Shown: positions 22,601-33,817 of the stretch, piece after piece | Numbering within the stretch: position 1 is the first letter of the stretch | How the letters are laid out: every line of letters starts with the position of its first letter | Assembly: GCA_036346405.1 (NCBI GenBank) | Contig: CM070568.1 | Location: forward strand, 29,981,072 to 30,045,071 | DNA: 64,000 nt | Reading direction: 5' to 3' | Origin: Phyllostachys edulis | Taxonomy: Eukaryota > Streptophyta > Magnoliopsida > Poales > Poaceae | The notes under the pieces: generated by a model | What the model was told of the DNA's origin: nothing | Databases searched by the model: none | Seen by the model: only the letters and a program-made list of their open reading frames with translations | Program-made: the position numbers and the translations under genes

Positions 22601-23905
22601 GCGGCGGTCTTGAGTCCCGCAGAAACAGCACCTGTAGCTGTCCCTGGCGGCGCCTTGTGTCTCCCACAAAGATCAGAGTTTTTCTTTGGTGGCTTGTTTG
22701 GGCGCCTGTAGGAAAAGCAGATTGGGGTGGCGGCCTGCTGCTCCTGGTGTGCGCCTGTGCTGCAGCTGGAGATTAGGAGCCCGCAGAAAATAGTAGCTGG
22801 TCGATAGAATTTTGAGTCCCTGGGCGACGGTTGTAATGGTAGTGGTTTTTGTTTCTTGCACATGAGTAAATGGCTTTGCTTTTTCAGTGAGTTGATGTCA
22901 GATTTGACGGATTGACATCCCGTAGAAGTAGGATTGGTGCAGCTGTAGTTCATGGCTGTTCTTGCTCCCTGAAAAAAATCTGAGTCCTGTGGCAGCCTGT
23001 GTAGCCCCGCTAAAATCGGTGGCCTGAGTGCAAAGCATTTCCAGCTTGTACTTTCGGTTTGTGTAATCAGAGTCATTGCAGTGAGATGTTTCAAGAGTCT
23101 GGTTGTTTACTGCTTTAGATTATTTTATTGCCTTGAGCTGGCTGCAACTTGATGCTTATTTTATTACTTGACTGCACCTATTTGTTACTTCTGTGACCAA
23201 ATTGGTTTTTGTTTTGGGCGGCTCATTGATGCATCTAATTTTCTGATTCTCTCGGATGCATTGATGCGATTTGTTTATGGGAGCAGCTGCAGTTTTCGAC
23301 ATTGATTTGTTGTGGAGCATTGAAGTAGCAGCTTTCTTATCTTAGGCATTAATGAAAAGATGTTTTTGGTCTTTTGCATCGGGGTTTGATCGGATTTAAC
23401 ACAGGTCATCCGCTGTGCCTATATACAGATCTTCATAGCTTTTATAGCTATTGGAGTGAAAGTAGTGTTGAGTTCGATCGAGGTGAAAAATAGAGAAAGC
23501 GTCTATTCACCCCCCTCTAGTCGCTTTTCTGGTCCTACATGTTGCTATAAAAACTAAATACCTTAAATATTGGAGAGAAATCCCTTACCTATATGTATTT
23601 GCATTTGTTTTAGATCCTAGAGCTAAAATTGATGCATTTGGTAGTGTACTTGATCTTCTTAGTGATGCTACAGGGCTAGACTATACTAACTATTTTGCAG
23701 AAGTTCGTTCTCGGTTATACGAGGTTTACCAAAGGTATGAAAATATGTTTTGGGGAGTCTGCTCGCTACGACCTCCAGTAGCCCCCGCTTCAAGTAGCAA
23801 CACAAATATGTGATGCAAGTTCTTCGGTGGCTCTTCCTCCACGCTTAGGTCTTCTTCTACAGCGCCGCCTGCTCAGCCAAGAACCCTAAGGAGCGGGGAA
23901 CTATT
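19677..23905 (+). pseudogene. hAT transposase gene, decayed and split by insertions
   Basis: Encodes a cut-and-paste hAT transposase. Visible in order: an N-terminus MDNYDNFALGHYGLSPEEI; a BED-type finger region GVWENFD followed, in another frame, by SGTGHLLRHATRC; the catalytic core with ALTSDIWSGQAREDYLSVVAHY and SITLDNATSNF (about 20305-20540) and a CACYIINLIVK box; then KYLKYWREIPYLYVFAFVLDPRAKI after the 21082-23539 insertion. The first CX2C of the finger reads Tyr-X2-Tyr. There is a frameshift near 19965 and a stop at the LQI position near 21022. The C-terminal hATC dimerisation domain is absent because the copia LTR begins at 23906. Non-functional. Confidence 0.85.
21082..23539. mobile_element. 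2458-bp solo LTR inserted in the hAT gene
   Basis: Begins TGTGGATATC and ends GGTCCTACA, with a perfect 5-bp target duplication TGTTG at 21077-21081 and 23540-23544. Removing it rejoins the transposase reading from DAIV to KTKYLKYW. It holds a TATA-like CCTATAAAAGGAG near 21900 and ends with the TATTCACCCCCCTCTAG type of sequence often seen at copia LTR ends. No coding domain is present. Loosely repeated modules (CCCGTAGAAA-type) lie at 22380-22800. A solo LTR is the simplest reading. Confidence 0.8.
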
Positions 23906-24003
23906 TGTTGGGATACGGGTAGGCTACGCTAGCTGACAATTCAAAAATTCTACCACGTAAACTAGGATGTCATTGCAAGCAAGAGATCATAGATCGTTAC
24001 CAC

Positions 24004-24315
24004 TAGACCTGTTCATAGGCGGCCCGGCCCGAGCCCACACCGTCCGGGCTGGGCTTGGGACTGCAAAACCGGTCCGGTAGAAGCCCGGCCCGACCTGAAA
24101 TCCTGGTAAAATCAATTTAAAAAGGGAAAATCTATTTATTTAATGCTGAAAAGGAATTAAATATTACTTTTTTATTCCAAAAAATGATTAAAATAATACT
24201 TTTAATCAGAAAAACCAGTTTTTCGGGCCGGGCCTAGCTCGGGCCTGCTGATTTTTGGCCGGGCTTTTCAAGCCCAGCCTGAAGCTCGGCCCGACCCAGC
24301 ATTTGAACAGGTCTA
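24004..24315. mobile_element. 312-bp hAT-type MITE
   Basis: Terminal inverted repeats TAGACCTGTTCA at both ends and a perfect 8-bp target duplication GTTACCAC at 23996-24003 and 24316-24323. Ends are rich in CGGGCC/GGCCCG, the middle is A/T-rich and has no coding capacity. The 8-bp duplication places it with hAT elements. Confidence 0.92.
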
Positions 24316-24677
24316 GTTACCACCAGTCGCCAGAGCAGCGGAAGAAACGTTGAAGCAGCCTGGTCCAACGAAGAGCATGTCTATGCAGTAGTCGTAGTCA
24401 ATCTTCCACCGTAGTCGATCGTCTATTGTAGTCGATCGTCCTCATAGTCGATTGTCTCCTACAGAAACCAATTGAATTCCTCGCCAAGGTCGCGGATCAT
24501 CCTTAAGCGCAACAACAACTGCAGTAGTGCTGCGCCTCTACAGTATCCACATGCCCAGGGCAGGAAAGCCGTACGCCGGTGTCTAGCACCAAGTCACACG
24601 GGAAGGCTCTCACAAAAAGATGGCAGCAAGGGTTTTGGAGGAACAACTCAACTCACGACTTTCGTGTGTCTTGTTTG

Positions 24678-27600
24678 TGTCGGGACCCAAAAATGCAATT
24701 CTGGACCCTCTGTGTATACTGCACTAGTCTAGGATCACACTAGTGCACACAGTGGTAACATCAGTGAAATATCATTTCCATATACAAAGATGACTAATAA
24801 ATAGGCAAGTAACAATAAATATCAGAGTAAAGATCTTAAGGTCAAAGCTTACAATTAATGCCTCAGAAGGCGAAAAGCTCAACTAAGCTGCAGTGGAACG
24901 TAACGGAATAACTTTAGTGAAGCCCAACCATATGCCCACAGGCAATCGGCTAGGGTGCGTGACCTAGTTCTCCACGATCCTTGAAGTAGACCTCGTTGAT
25001 TGATGATTCCTTCACTTCTGCTTGATTTAATAAAGCAAACATGAGTACACAACCGTACTTGCAAGTCACACCACAGAAATGCAATTATACATGCAAAGCT
25101 TATTCCAAAGGAATGGCAATCAGGGTTCTTTTGCGAAATGCAACATTTGCAATTGAATACAAATAATAGATTGAAAGCATACAAGAAACAAATAAACAAT
25201 ATTTAATTTTAACAGTTTGATTTCACAAAGACACACAAATTAAAACAGATTATTCACATAGCCATATGACTTAAATCACACGATCCCTTCCCAACTGCTT
25301 TTATGAAAATCTACCCTCGTGTGAAATCCCCGAGCATGTCCATGATCATGACGCGCTATTCAATAGATTGATTTAACACTGCAGAGTTTGTACACTTTAC
25401 CCACAAGATGCAATCAATCTGGATCGAGAGTGATCACAACAAAACCTTTCGTAAACTTCATCTCAAGCATTGACACTCCCAAGGTGCTTATTTAACCGTC
25501 ATACCAAACTATACACAGTGGATGGTACGACACACACCGTTGGACAGGGAAGCGGCGAACCGTCCCGCGATGCGACTACATGGTAGCACACACCTCCACC
25601 CTTTTCACATAGCCTAACCTACTGCCTGAGCAATCAATGTCAAGAATTCATATCTTACTAAGCTAGGCCCGCCCCATAACAGTATGTGGTCGCATCTGAG
25701 GGCTCGAGTTCAATGGCGCATAAAGTTCAATCCTTAATTGACCAAGGCAAGACTTCCAAATTCTAACTAAGGCACACAGATTATTTTGACACACAGATTC
25801 ATATTTTCATATCACATAGCCACCATGTCACACAGTATCCACCACTTACCTCAGTCTAAACCTTTTTACCACCCAGTTGGTTAAGTGCAACACATGCCAT
25901 AATAGCACATAGTACACACAGATTATCACAAAGTTCCATAGTCACTTAGTCAAGTTGATAATTGCAACTTTACATGAACAGATGATTCGTGGCATGGCTA
26001 AGTAATCTAATCGCATCTAACCAACCCACGTTGGTGCTACAATATTACCAACTAAATAAATAACCAAGCTAGGGTGACAAAAGATTATGACATATCAATA
26101 TAGACAAGGAGGATATAACAAATTGGATTAATAACTAAACCCAAAAGCATTTAAATAAATACTTAAAGTAAACGCAATAATTTGAATCAATATAACTTTT
26201 GAAAACTGGGATTCAATATGATCAAAGGTATGACTGGCCTTGCTAGCAATGATGATCTTATTTAGACTTTAATCTTCTACTTCCTTGATCTTTAGCTCCT
26301 TCTTGATCAGCACTTCCCGCAGTATCGATGTCTACTCGCAAACAAGTAAATAAACCAAATAAATAAATAACAGAGAGCAGACAAACTCCAAAAATTAAAT
26401 AATAATCTCAGAATAAAAGATATTGAATTCAGATGAATTTAGGAATTTGAATGAACTCAATCAGAGCTCGGATTCGAAAGATATGAGCTTTGGAAGATCA
26501 CATGAAATGATGCAATTAAGAGAGAAAGGAATATTCCAAGAATATTCTTTCAGATTAAATAATTAAACAAAATTGGAGACTTACAAGTGGGGTCCACTGG
26601 TAAGTGAGAGAGAGAACAAAGACAGTGAATGATACGTGGGACCAATTGGATAATTGAAGTTCAGAAATCGGATTAATTTCCGAAAAGGAATAGTGGATGA
26701 CAGGTGGGACCCATTGGATAAAAGGGTTTTCCAGAATTAAATTAATTCTAGAAAAGATTGAGACGAATGGCAAGCGGGCCATTGGTCCATAGACCAAGTC
26801 CGCGGGCTAGGGTTTAGGTTCACGGTGGATGAGGTCCATAGAACAGTGCACTGATATGCGAGGCCCGTTTGGCATAGGTGGGCGCACTGTGAACCAAGTT
26901 CACGATCTAGGGTTTAGGTTATGGTGGCAGCCTAGGTGGCATACACACGACATCCATGTGTACACGGGTGTTTGGGTTTTAGGGTTACGGGTATGCCACG
27001 TGGGCGGCTTAGGTGGCAGCGATGCCTGCGTGGTGTGCAAGGTGGCGGCTATGTGGCGCAATGAGGCGGTGAGGCTGCCGATGTGGCGGGTAGTGCTATC
27101 ATAACACTGACAAGGCTGCCACGTAGGACGAAAGGACAACATGGTGGTGACATGGCGTATATGGGGCCAAGGTGGCAAGTGACTCAGGCAATGTGGCACG
27201 ACCATGCTGAGGTGGATGCTGTGTCGGTTGACCCGATCAGCATAGGCAAAAGACAGAGGAGAAAAGAGGGAGAAAGGACTGCGGCCATGCTTCCTCGGGT
27301 GATTCATGGCGGTGACGAACAGCGATGCAGCGGGCATTCACAGAATCCACGGTGGCGGTGGCAGTGCAAAGGGCACGGGCACAGTCCTGTTTTAGATCTG
27401 GGACACCCGATCGTCACAGAGTCCTACAAGGGAGAGAGAGGGGGGGAGAGAGAGGGGGCAGGGCCACATGGAAGGGACAGAGGGAGCGGCAGCCATGGCA
27501 CTGGAGCACAGAGCACAAGCATGGTGGCGCTCGGCCATGCTGGCTTGCCGGAGTTGCGGGTCGCGGCGGCGCAAGTGGGTGACCAAGACGGGACGAGGAG

Positions 27601-28866
27601 GCGCAGGTGGCCTTGGTGACGCGGTCGTGGCGGCAAGGGACGGCCACCATCGTTGGCGGCGAGCCATGGAGCGGCGGCGGTGTCGGCTCACTCGTCGGTC
27701 AACGAGCTACGGCGAGGCTCCGGGGAAACGGACGAGAGCACCGGGTTACGATTTAACGCATTTATCACCCCGTGGGGTCCATAAAGGCCGGGATCAACCG
27801 AGACGGCACAATCGATAGGCGAAGGCGACGGCCGGAGTTGACAAAGAAAGATAGATTTCGGGTGCACAAAGGATAAAACACGAAATTGAAAGCATAGGAG
27901 TGTAGATCGGAAGGTGAGGCACGTGGTGACGCGATCGGTTTTGAGAGGACCTTACCAAGGAACGAGGGACATGGCAGAGACGTCCTTGGTCGCACGGGTG
28001 CGGCCGGAGGCGAAGGGGATGAAGCGGCGCCAGCGATAGAAGACGAGGGAGCTTCGGGTGATGCGCGCAATCGGTGGAGGAGACCGAGGCGATTGCGATG
28101 ACGCAGACACGGTGGCTCGGGAACCCTTGACGGTGGAGATCGGCGATGGAGACGGTCGGTGCCGGCTTCGAAGAAGAAGGCCACGGGCGGCAGCTTTGGC
28201 GGCTATCCAAGCGGCGGTGCTAGGGTACGGCGGCGGCGTGGCAAAGGGAGCACGGATCGAGAGGCGGCGCTATTTATGGCGTCGTGGGAGGCGCGCTAGG
28301 TCACGGCACGAACGCCAAGGGTGGCGGCGGCGCTCCCGCATCGCACGCGCGTGCAGGCGCTGGGTGGCGACGCGGAGCTAGGCTAACAGCTGGGCCCAGT
28401 AGGTTGCTAGGGTTGAACGGCGTGACACAGTCCTACCGACCAAGCAAAGAAGTAGGACGGCCAAGCGGATTGGCCGGCTTCAATGCGCGAGGCGAGAGGG
28501 AAGGCTACTATGGTCGGGGCGAAAGGGAGGAGATGGGCCAAACGAAAAGGGAATTCAGCCCAAAAGCGAAACTGAGATTTTAATTTAGGTTTTCTATTTT
28601 GGAAATAGCAGTAAATCCAAATGGTAAATAGAAAATAGCAAATGCACTCGAAAAAATTCTAGAAAAATCTAGAAAATATCTCCAAGCACATAGAATCCAA
28701 ATAAAATAGTTTTGATAATAGTTGATGTTGAGATTAATCATATTAAATTGTTTTTGATTTATGAAAGTCCGATTCAAGCTTTATTAATTCAAATAAAATT
28801 GGTGAAATTTTCCAGGGACCTAAACTACTCAAAAGATTTTGAAAAGCCAAATTTTGGGACGTTACA
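24678..28866 (-). mobile_element. 4.19-kb gypsy-type solo LTR inside the copia LTR
   Basis: On the minus strand it starts TGTAACGTCCCAAAATTTGG and ends TTTTGGGTCCCGACA; perfect 5-bp target duplication GTTTG at 24673-24677 and 28867-28871. The start resembles that of the Tekay-type element (TGTAACATCCCG). No PBS, polypurine tract or coding domain inside, so recombination to a solo LTR is likely. The 27.0-28.5 kb part is GC-rich with many GGTGGC words; open frames there are not genes. Confidence 0.88.
28268..28279 (-). promoter_or_regulatory. Probable TATA box of the gypsy-type solo LTR
   Basis: Minus strand reads GCCATAAATAGCGCC in GC-rich DNA, the expected context for an LTR promoter reading leftward. 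Confidence 0.4.
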
Positions 28867-28921
28867 GTTTGTTACATTAATCTCCTTGTCTCGTCCCCTC
28901 CTCCCAACAGCCTCAAGCATC

Positions 28922-28936
28922 TCCTTATATAGTGCC
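28922..28936 (-). promoter_or_regulatory. Probable TATA box of the copia LTR
   Basis: Minus strand reads GGCACTATATAAGGAG. The 4.2-kb solo LTR sits about 50 bp downstream of it in the direction of transcription. Confidence 0.45.
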
Positions 28937-30203
28937 CGTGACGGATCCTATCCGAACACATTTGACAAATCATATTCCGTGCTGGTTTGTTCCAACCCGT
29001 TAAGTTTGTAACCCTGTAGGTTCATGCGTAATCGGTTGTGACTCGGAAACCTTTTCCGACCACGGGTTGTTAGCGGTACGTAGCAGGACATAACGATTCC
29101 CGAATACACACAAATTATATAGGACGAACCTTAATGCAATATGATCTACGACCAGGTCCTCATCACTTACGACTAGCTCAAATCTCTATACGACCAGTTT
29201 GTATTTAGTCATGACCAGTTCGTAACTCCTTACGACCATGTTTCACCACTCAGGATTACGCTCGACCGCTTCTTTACCACCAGATCTCCATACGACTATC
29301 CATAACCGATCGAACTAAGCTTACCTTTACTCATGTATTCTCCCTTTGCCTCACAATATCTGGTTGAACTCCAGGTGAGATATTATGTTATCCATGGACT
29401 GTTCAATACTTTCTCAATCGAGTGTTAGATAACTTCATGTGATCGAACTCTTCGACCACCAGTGGAATGGCCATGCACTTTCTTTATTCGACCACATTGA
29501 GGGGCCCAGGATATCTCTCCTATTATGTTAGGAGGAGAAAATCCCATATCTAGCCAGTCACATTCCTCCACATGTTTCATAGCATAGCCGAAAGCTACCT
29601 TTATAACTACCTAGTTACGAAGTAGCGTTTGATAACCCCTAAGAGTGCTATTACACATGTAGAAAACCATGCTGATCTCAGGTCTAAGGATTATACATCA
29701 TCATTGCTTGAGACCAACTGATGACACATAGAATCATAACAATCTCAACTATGTCTCAAGGTGGGTCAATCCAACTCTATGTTCTCTAACATGTGTTCAT
29801 ATTATTGATTCGATATCCCTATATCCACGACCAGTGAAACATGGCCATCAATCAATACATGTGCTGGTCGTAGAGTCACTAGTGTCCCGACCAATGACAT
29901 TAGACCAGGGATACATTTAGAATGACATTATCATAAGTTAAAATAACTTCACCAACAAGTCACATACTCGTTAATCTTTATAACTGATGATTCAATCAAG
30001 GAACATAATAATACTTATTCAATAACTCATAAACATAGACGTGATACAATCATCTCTATGATCACCTCTAGGGCATATCACCAATAGTCTCCCACTTGCA
30101 CTAGAGTCAATCATATAGGTATCAAATACCCATAGCTCTTGTGTGCACCTCATATTTAGGTTGCGGGAGAGGCTTTGTCATCGTATCAGAAAAATTTATG
30201 TTC

Positions 30204-30355
30204 GACCAGTCTACGGCCAGCTCATATCTCCATACAACTAGTCTGGACCCGGTCGTATCACCATACGACTAGTCTGGACCCGGTCATACGTATCACCATA
30301 CGACTAGTCTGGATCCGGTCGTATCACTATACGACCAGTCCATACCTGGTCAAAC
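30204..30355. repeat. 31-bp tandem repeat array 1 in copia
   Basis: About four or five units of the form GACTAGTCTGGACCCGGTCG plus TATCACCATAC. It occupies the place where RNase H should be. Confidence 0.8.
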
Positions 30356-31499
30356 TTAAATCCGTGTGCACTTTTCATATCTTACACAAACCCTGGTCTA
30401 AGACTTCGACCATACTGGTCTAAGACTTCGACCACCCTAATTGATATCTAAAATCATCCTTGTCGGTTTGGAAGCTAGCAACGGTGTAACCATTTATGAC
30501 CAGCTCTTCCTCACCACCGTACACAAGGAATGCATCCTTAGTGCTTCTCAAGTACTTAAGGATATTCTTGACTTCTATCCAGTGATCTTCACCTGGATCC
30601 GACTGATATATGCTCGTAACACTTAGAGCATATGACACATCTGGTCGTGTACATAGCATGGCATACATGATAGATCCAATAGCCGAACATATGGAATTCT
30701 ACTCATTTTGTCTCACTCATCAGTGGTCGTAGGACACCGACTCTTGCTAAGATTAATGCCATGAGCTATGGGCAAAAAACCTTTCTTGGAATCTTGTATG
30801 TTGAACCGTTTCAACACCCTATCTATGTACATATCCTGACTTAATCCAATTAGCCTTTTAGATCTATCTCTATAGATCCTTATACCAAGAATATATGCTG
30901 TATCTCCTAAATCTTTCATTGAGAAACTATTTCTTAATGAAGTTTTAACAGATTCAAGCATAGGAATATCATTTCCGACTAGTAGTATATCATCCACATA
31001 CAAGATCAGAAACAAAAGCTTGCTCCCACTAACCTTCTTGTAGACACAAGGTTCTTCTTCATTCTTGATGAAGTTAAACCCTTTGACCACTTCATCAAAA
31101 CGAATGTTCCAACTCCGAGATGCTTGTTTCAATCCATAGATGGATTTCTTAAGCTTGCATACCTTTCTAGCTTTCTTTAGATCGACAAAACCTTCAGGTT
31201 GTGTCATGTACACATCCTCACTTAGGTTTCTATTTAGGAAAGCCGTTTTGACATCCATTTGCCATATCTCATAATCGAAATATGCAGCAATAGCTAGAAT
31301 AATCCAGACAGACTTTAGCATAGCGACAGGTAGGAAAGTTTCATCATAATCAACACCTTGAATTTGTTTGAAACCCTTTGCAACCAGTCATGCCTTATGA
31401 ATGTGAATATTTCCATCCATATCTATCTTTTTCTTAAAAATCCATTTGCACTCAATGATCGTAACACCATCAGGTGCAACAACCAAGTTCCAAACTTGA

Positions 31500-31598
31500 T
31501 TATCAATCATTCTACGACTAGCTCGTATCTCCATATGACTAGTCTGGACTTGGTCGTATCACCATACGACTAGTCTAGATCTGGTCGTACGACATGAA
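31500..31598. repeat. 31-bp tandem repeat array 2 in copia
   Basis: About three units of the same repeat, lying between codons for EIKSM and DNQVWNLV, which are normally adjacent in copia RT. It therefore looks inserted rather than replacing much sequence. Confidence 0.8.
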
Positions 31599-32285
31599 CA
31601 CATGGATTTTATCTCGGATCTCATGGCTTCAAGCCATGACTCAGAGTCTGGGTCTACCATCGCTTTCGCATAAGTTTTAGCTCATCATTATTCAATAATA
31701 AAACGTCATGCCCATACCTTATAGGCAATTGATGTGGCATTTTGATCTACGTGGGGCTGATGCCTCATTTATAGGTTCAACAATATTTTGTTCATCTTGT
31801 AGAGGTTCAGTAGGAGTTGAAACATTTTCAGATGGTTCTGGAATTTCTTTGAGTTGTACCTTGCTCCCACTGACTCCTTTGGAAAGAAACTATTTCTCCA
31901 AGAAGATACTATTACAGGCAACAAACACTTTGTTATCAACCCGATTCTAAAAATAATATCCTTTAGTTTCTTTAGGATACCCCACAAAAAAGCACTTATT
32001 GGACTTGGATGTGAGCTTGTCAGACGTCAAAAGTTTCACATATGCTTCACAACCCCATATCCTGAGAAAAGACAATCCAGGATTCTTCCTGGTCTATATC
32101 TCATATGGTGTCTTCTCTACAGTTTTCGATGGAACCCTATTTAAAGTGAAAGCAGCTGTTTCTAGAGCATATCCCCAAAATTGCAATGGAAGATCAGATT
32201 AGCTCATCATTGATCGAACCATGTCTAACAGTGTTCGAAACCGTCATTTAGACACCCCATTCCATTGAGGTGTCCCCCGCGGAGG

Positions 32286-32398
32286 ATGCGACCAGTCTAC
32301 GACCAGCTCGTATCTCCATATGACTAGTCTAGATCTGGTCGTAACACCATACGACTAATCTGGACCTGGTCGTATCACCATACGACTAGTCTGGACCC
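32286..32398. repeat. 31-bp tandem repeat array 3 at the copia breakpoint
   Basis: About three or four units of the same repeat, at the junction between integrase sequence (PPRGTPQWNG) and unrelated CT-rich DNA. Confidence 0.8.
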
Positions 32399-32851
32399 AA
32401 CACGCCCCTGTCCTCGTCCTCCTCCCCTGAGCAGCGCCACTCCACTCCCCTTCTCCTCCTCCTCCCAGCCGCCACCCACGACAAACTGCCCACCCCGAAG
32501 GCCGACGCCTCCTCCTCCTCCCCGAGAGCTGCCTCCCTCTCCTCCCCCGAGCCTCCACCGCTGGCCTCCTCCACCCCCGAGCCATCGCCGCTGGCCCCGA
32601 CACGTCCCAACTCCCGTCCCGCCTAGCCCCACCAAGCGCAGCCACTCGCATTGGCTATGCACGTAGCACTTCGCCACACATATGGCTACTACCATCGCCA
32701 GTCAACACCGGTCATCCAGACCGCCACAAGACCTTCTCCTCGCTTCAGGCTCGCACACTGTTCTCCGATAAGCCTCGAGGGCCCAGTCTTACTCTCTACG
32801 TGCTGCGCGGCTAGAGTTGTGCTAATTGATTCGTGTTGGTGTGTTGCTGTG
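32399..32851. other. CT-rich, coding-like orphan segment between two retrotransposons
   Basis: C-rich sequence with one plus-strand frame rich in Ser/Pro/Ala, resembling a plant transit-peptide exon or 5' UTR. It ends at the gypsy target site. Without the gypsy element it would abut 39349 onward, so it may be the former upstream part of the FLU-like locus. No confident start codon or splice site; I do not call a gene. Confidence 0.3.
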
Positions 32852-33302
32852 TGTTAGGACTCCGAGACTTGAATCCAAATCCAAACAAAATGCTCATGTA
32901 ATTTGGCTAAGAATTGAAGAACGCAAGAAGTAATTGCAGTAGAAAAGTTGGGGAAAGTATATTGCAGAATATAGGATAACTAGGGTTTTCGATAGATTCC
33001 AAAGCAAGGCACCAAGGCTGCTTATATGGAGTACGCAACCTGTACAGTGAGAGCATCTTTGCTAATAGCGACAAGAAGCAATATTACGAGTAACAGTGAT
33101 TACTAAAATAGATTCTAGCCACACGATCAAGCTTGGAGGGTATGAGTGAATATCTACCGTAGGATCTTCATTAATAGATTTCCTTTGCCCTCTGCCCTCA
33201 GATGCACCTTAGTGAAATGGTATCACCAAATCTCATTCGTTCATGTGTTTTCTTCCCAACAGAGTGTCCTAATCTCATTACAGGGATTTTTAGAACCTGT
33301 CA
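32852..33302 (-). repeat. 3' LTR of minus-strand gypsy element
   Basis: On the minus strand runs TGACAGGTTCTAAAAATCCC to GGAGTCCTAACA. The polypurine tract AAGGAGTGGG lies just to its right. Confidence 0.9.
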
Positions 33303-33402
33303 ATGCCCACTCCTTGACATCCTTGACCTCAAGGATGAAAATTTGGAAATACCTTTGAAATGAAATCTGCATCCTCCCAGGTAGTAGCCCATGCAGGAAG
33401 GT

Positions 33403-33633
33403 TCACCCACTAGACTTTCCATTGCACCACTGGTTCGTTGTTTCTGGGTACCACTCGCCTTTCCATTGCACAATTGGTTCGTTGTTTCTAGGTACCACTC
33501 GCCTTTCCACCACAGCTAGAGGTTCAGTCAAAATATTACCTTCCGGATCCACTAGTGGCAATTCTGAGCTGGGAATAACCTTAGGATTTACATGCTTCTT
33601 CAACTGACTTACATGGAATATAGGATGTATCAA
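33403..33633 (-). pseudogene. Chromodomain-like C-terminus disrupted by a 44-bp tandem duplication
   Basis: Encodes HPIFHVSQLKKHVNP, then ERRVVPRNNEPIVQW. The segment 33415-33458 is repeated at 33459-33502 with three or four substitutions. Since 44 is not a multiple of three, the second copy shifts frame and the rest of the chromodomain is lost. Confidence 0.8.
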
Positions 33634-33817
33634 ACACCCTACCAGTTATAATATTTTATAAGCCACTTATCCCACCTTTTCCATAACCCTGAAAGGCCCA
33701 TAGAATTTGGAATGTAATTTCAGTGAACTGTGCAGTCCAAGTGCATTGTGACGATAAGGTTGCATTTTCAAGTAAACTATATCTCCCACATTAAACTCTC
33801 TTTTAGTTCTGCCCTTG

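Larger units (their letters stand above)
23906..30080 (-). repeat. 3' LTR of minus-strand copia, interrupted by two later insertions
   Basis: On the minus strand it starts TGATATGCCCTAGAGG right after the polypurine tract AAGTGGGAGAC and ends CCCGTATCCCAACA. Without the MITE, the solo LTR and their duplications it is about 1.65 kb. Degenerate GACCAG/ACGAC units lie at about 29150-29310. The ATGCCCTAGAGG start resembles Angela-like copia LTRs. Confidence 0.8.
30081..32279 (-). pseudogene. pol: copia pol remnant (INT end, RT, extreme C-terminus)
   Basis: Reading right to left: integrase core end with GTPQWNGVS (about 32265) and FLRIWGCEAYVK; then DPDSESWLEAMRSEIKSM; an inserted repeat array; YDNQVWNLVVAPDGV; RT with DVKTAFLNRNL, KKSIYGLKQASRSWN and catalytic LYVDDILLVGND (about 31000); CTRPDVSYALS. 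RNase H is missing: after TDKDDFRYQ a repeat array follows, then TMTKPLPQPKYEVHTRAMG close to the LTR. There is a frameshift near 30690 and scattered stops. Non-functional. Confidence 0.85.
23906..32398 (-). mobile_element. Truncated Ty1-copia retrotransposon, minus strand
   Basis: On the minus strand the order is integrase fragment, RT, C-terminal pol, polypurine tract, then a 3' LTR ending at 23906. The 5' end, gag, protease and 5' LTR are missing; copia sequence stops near 32280 where a 31-bp repeat array begins. The element landed in the hAT C-terminal coding region (flank CTATT at 23901-23905). Its LTR was later hit by a MITE and by a gypsy-type solo LTR. Confidence 0.85.

Noticed and set aside
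22327..23094. 255-codon minus-strand open frame
   Set aside because: It lies wholly within the solo LTR 21082-23539 and has no recognisable domain; base composition explains it.
26829..28583. Many open frames on both strands in GC-rich DNA
   Set aside because: They lie inside the solo LTR 24678-28866, overlap one another and show no recognisable domain.
30204..30355. Regular 31-bp repeats resembling a CRISPR array
   Set aside because: Units are contiguous without unique spacers, they sit inside a plant copia element, and the host is a eukaryote.
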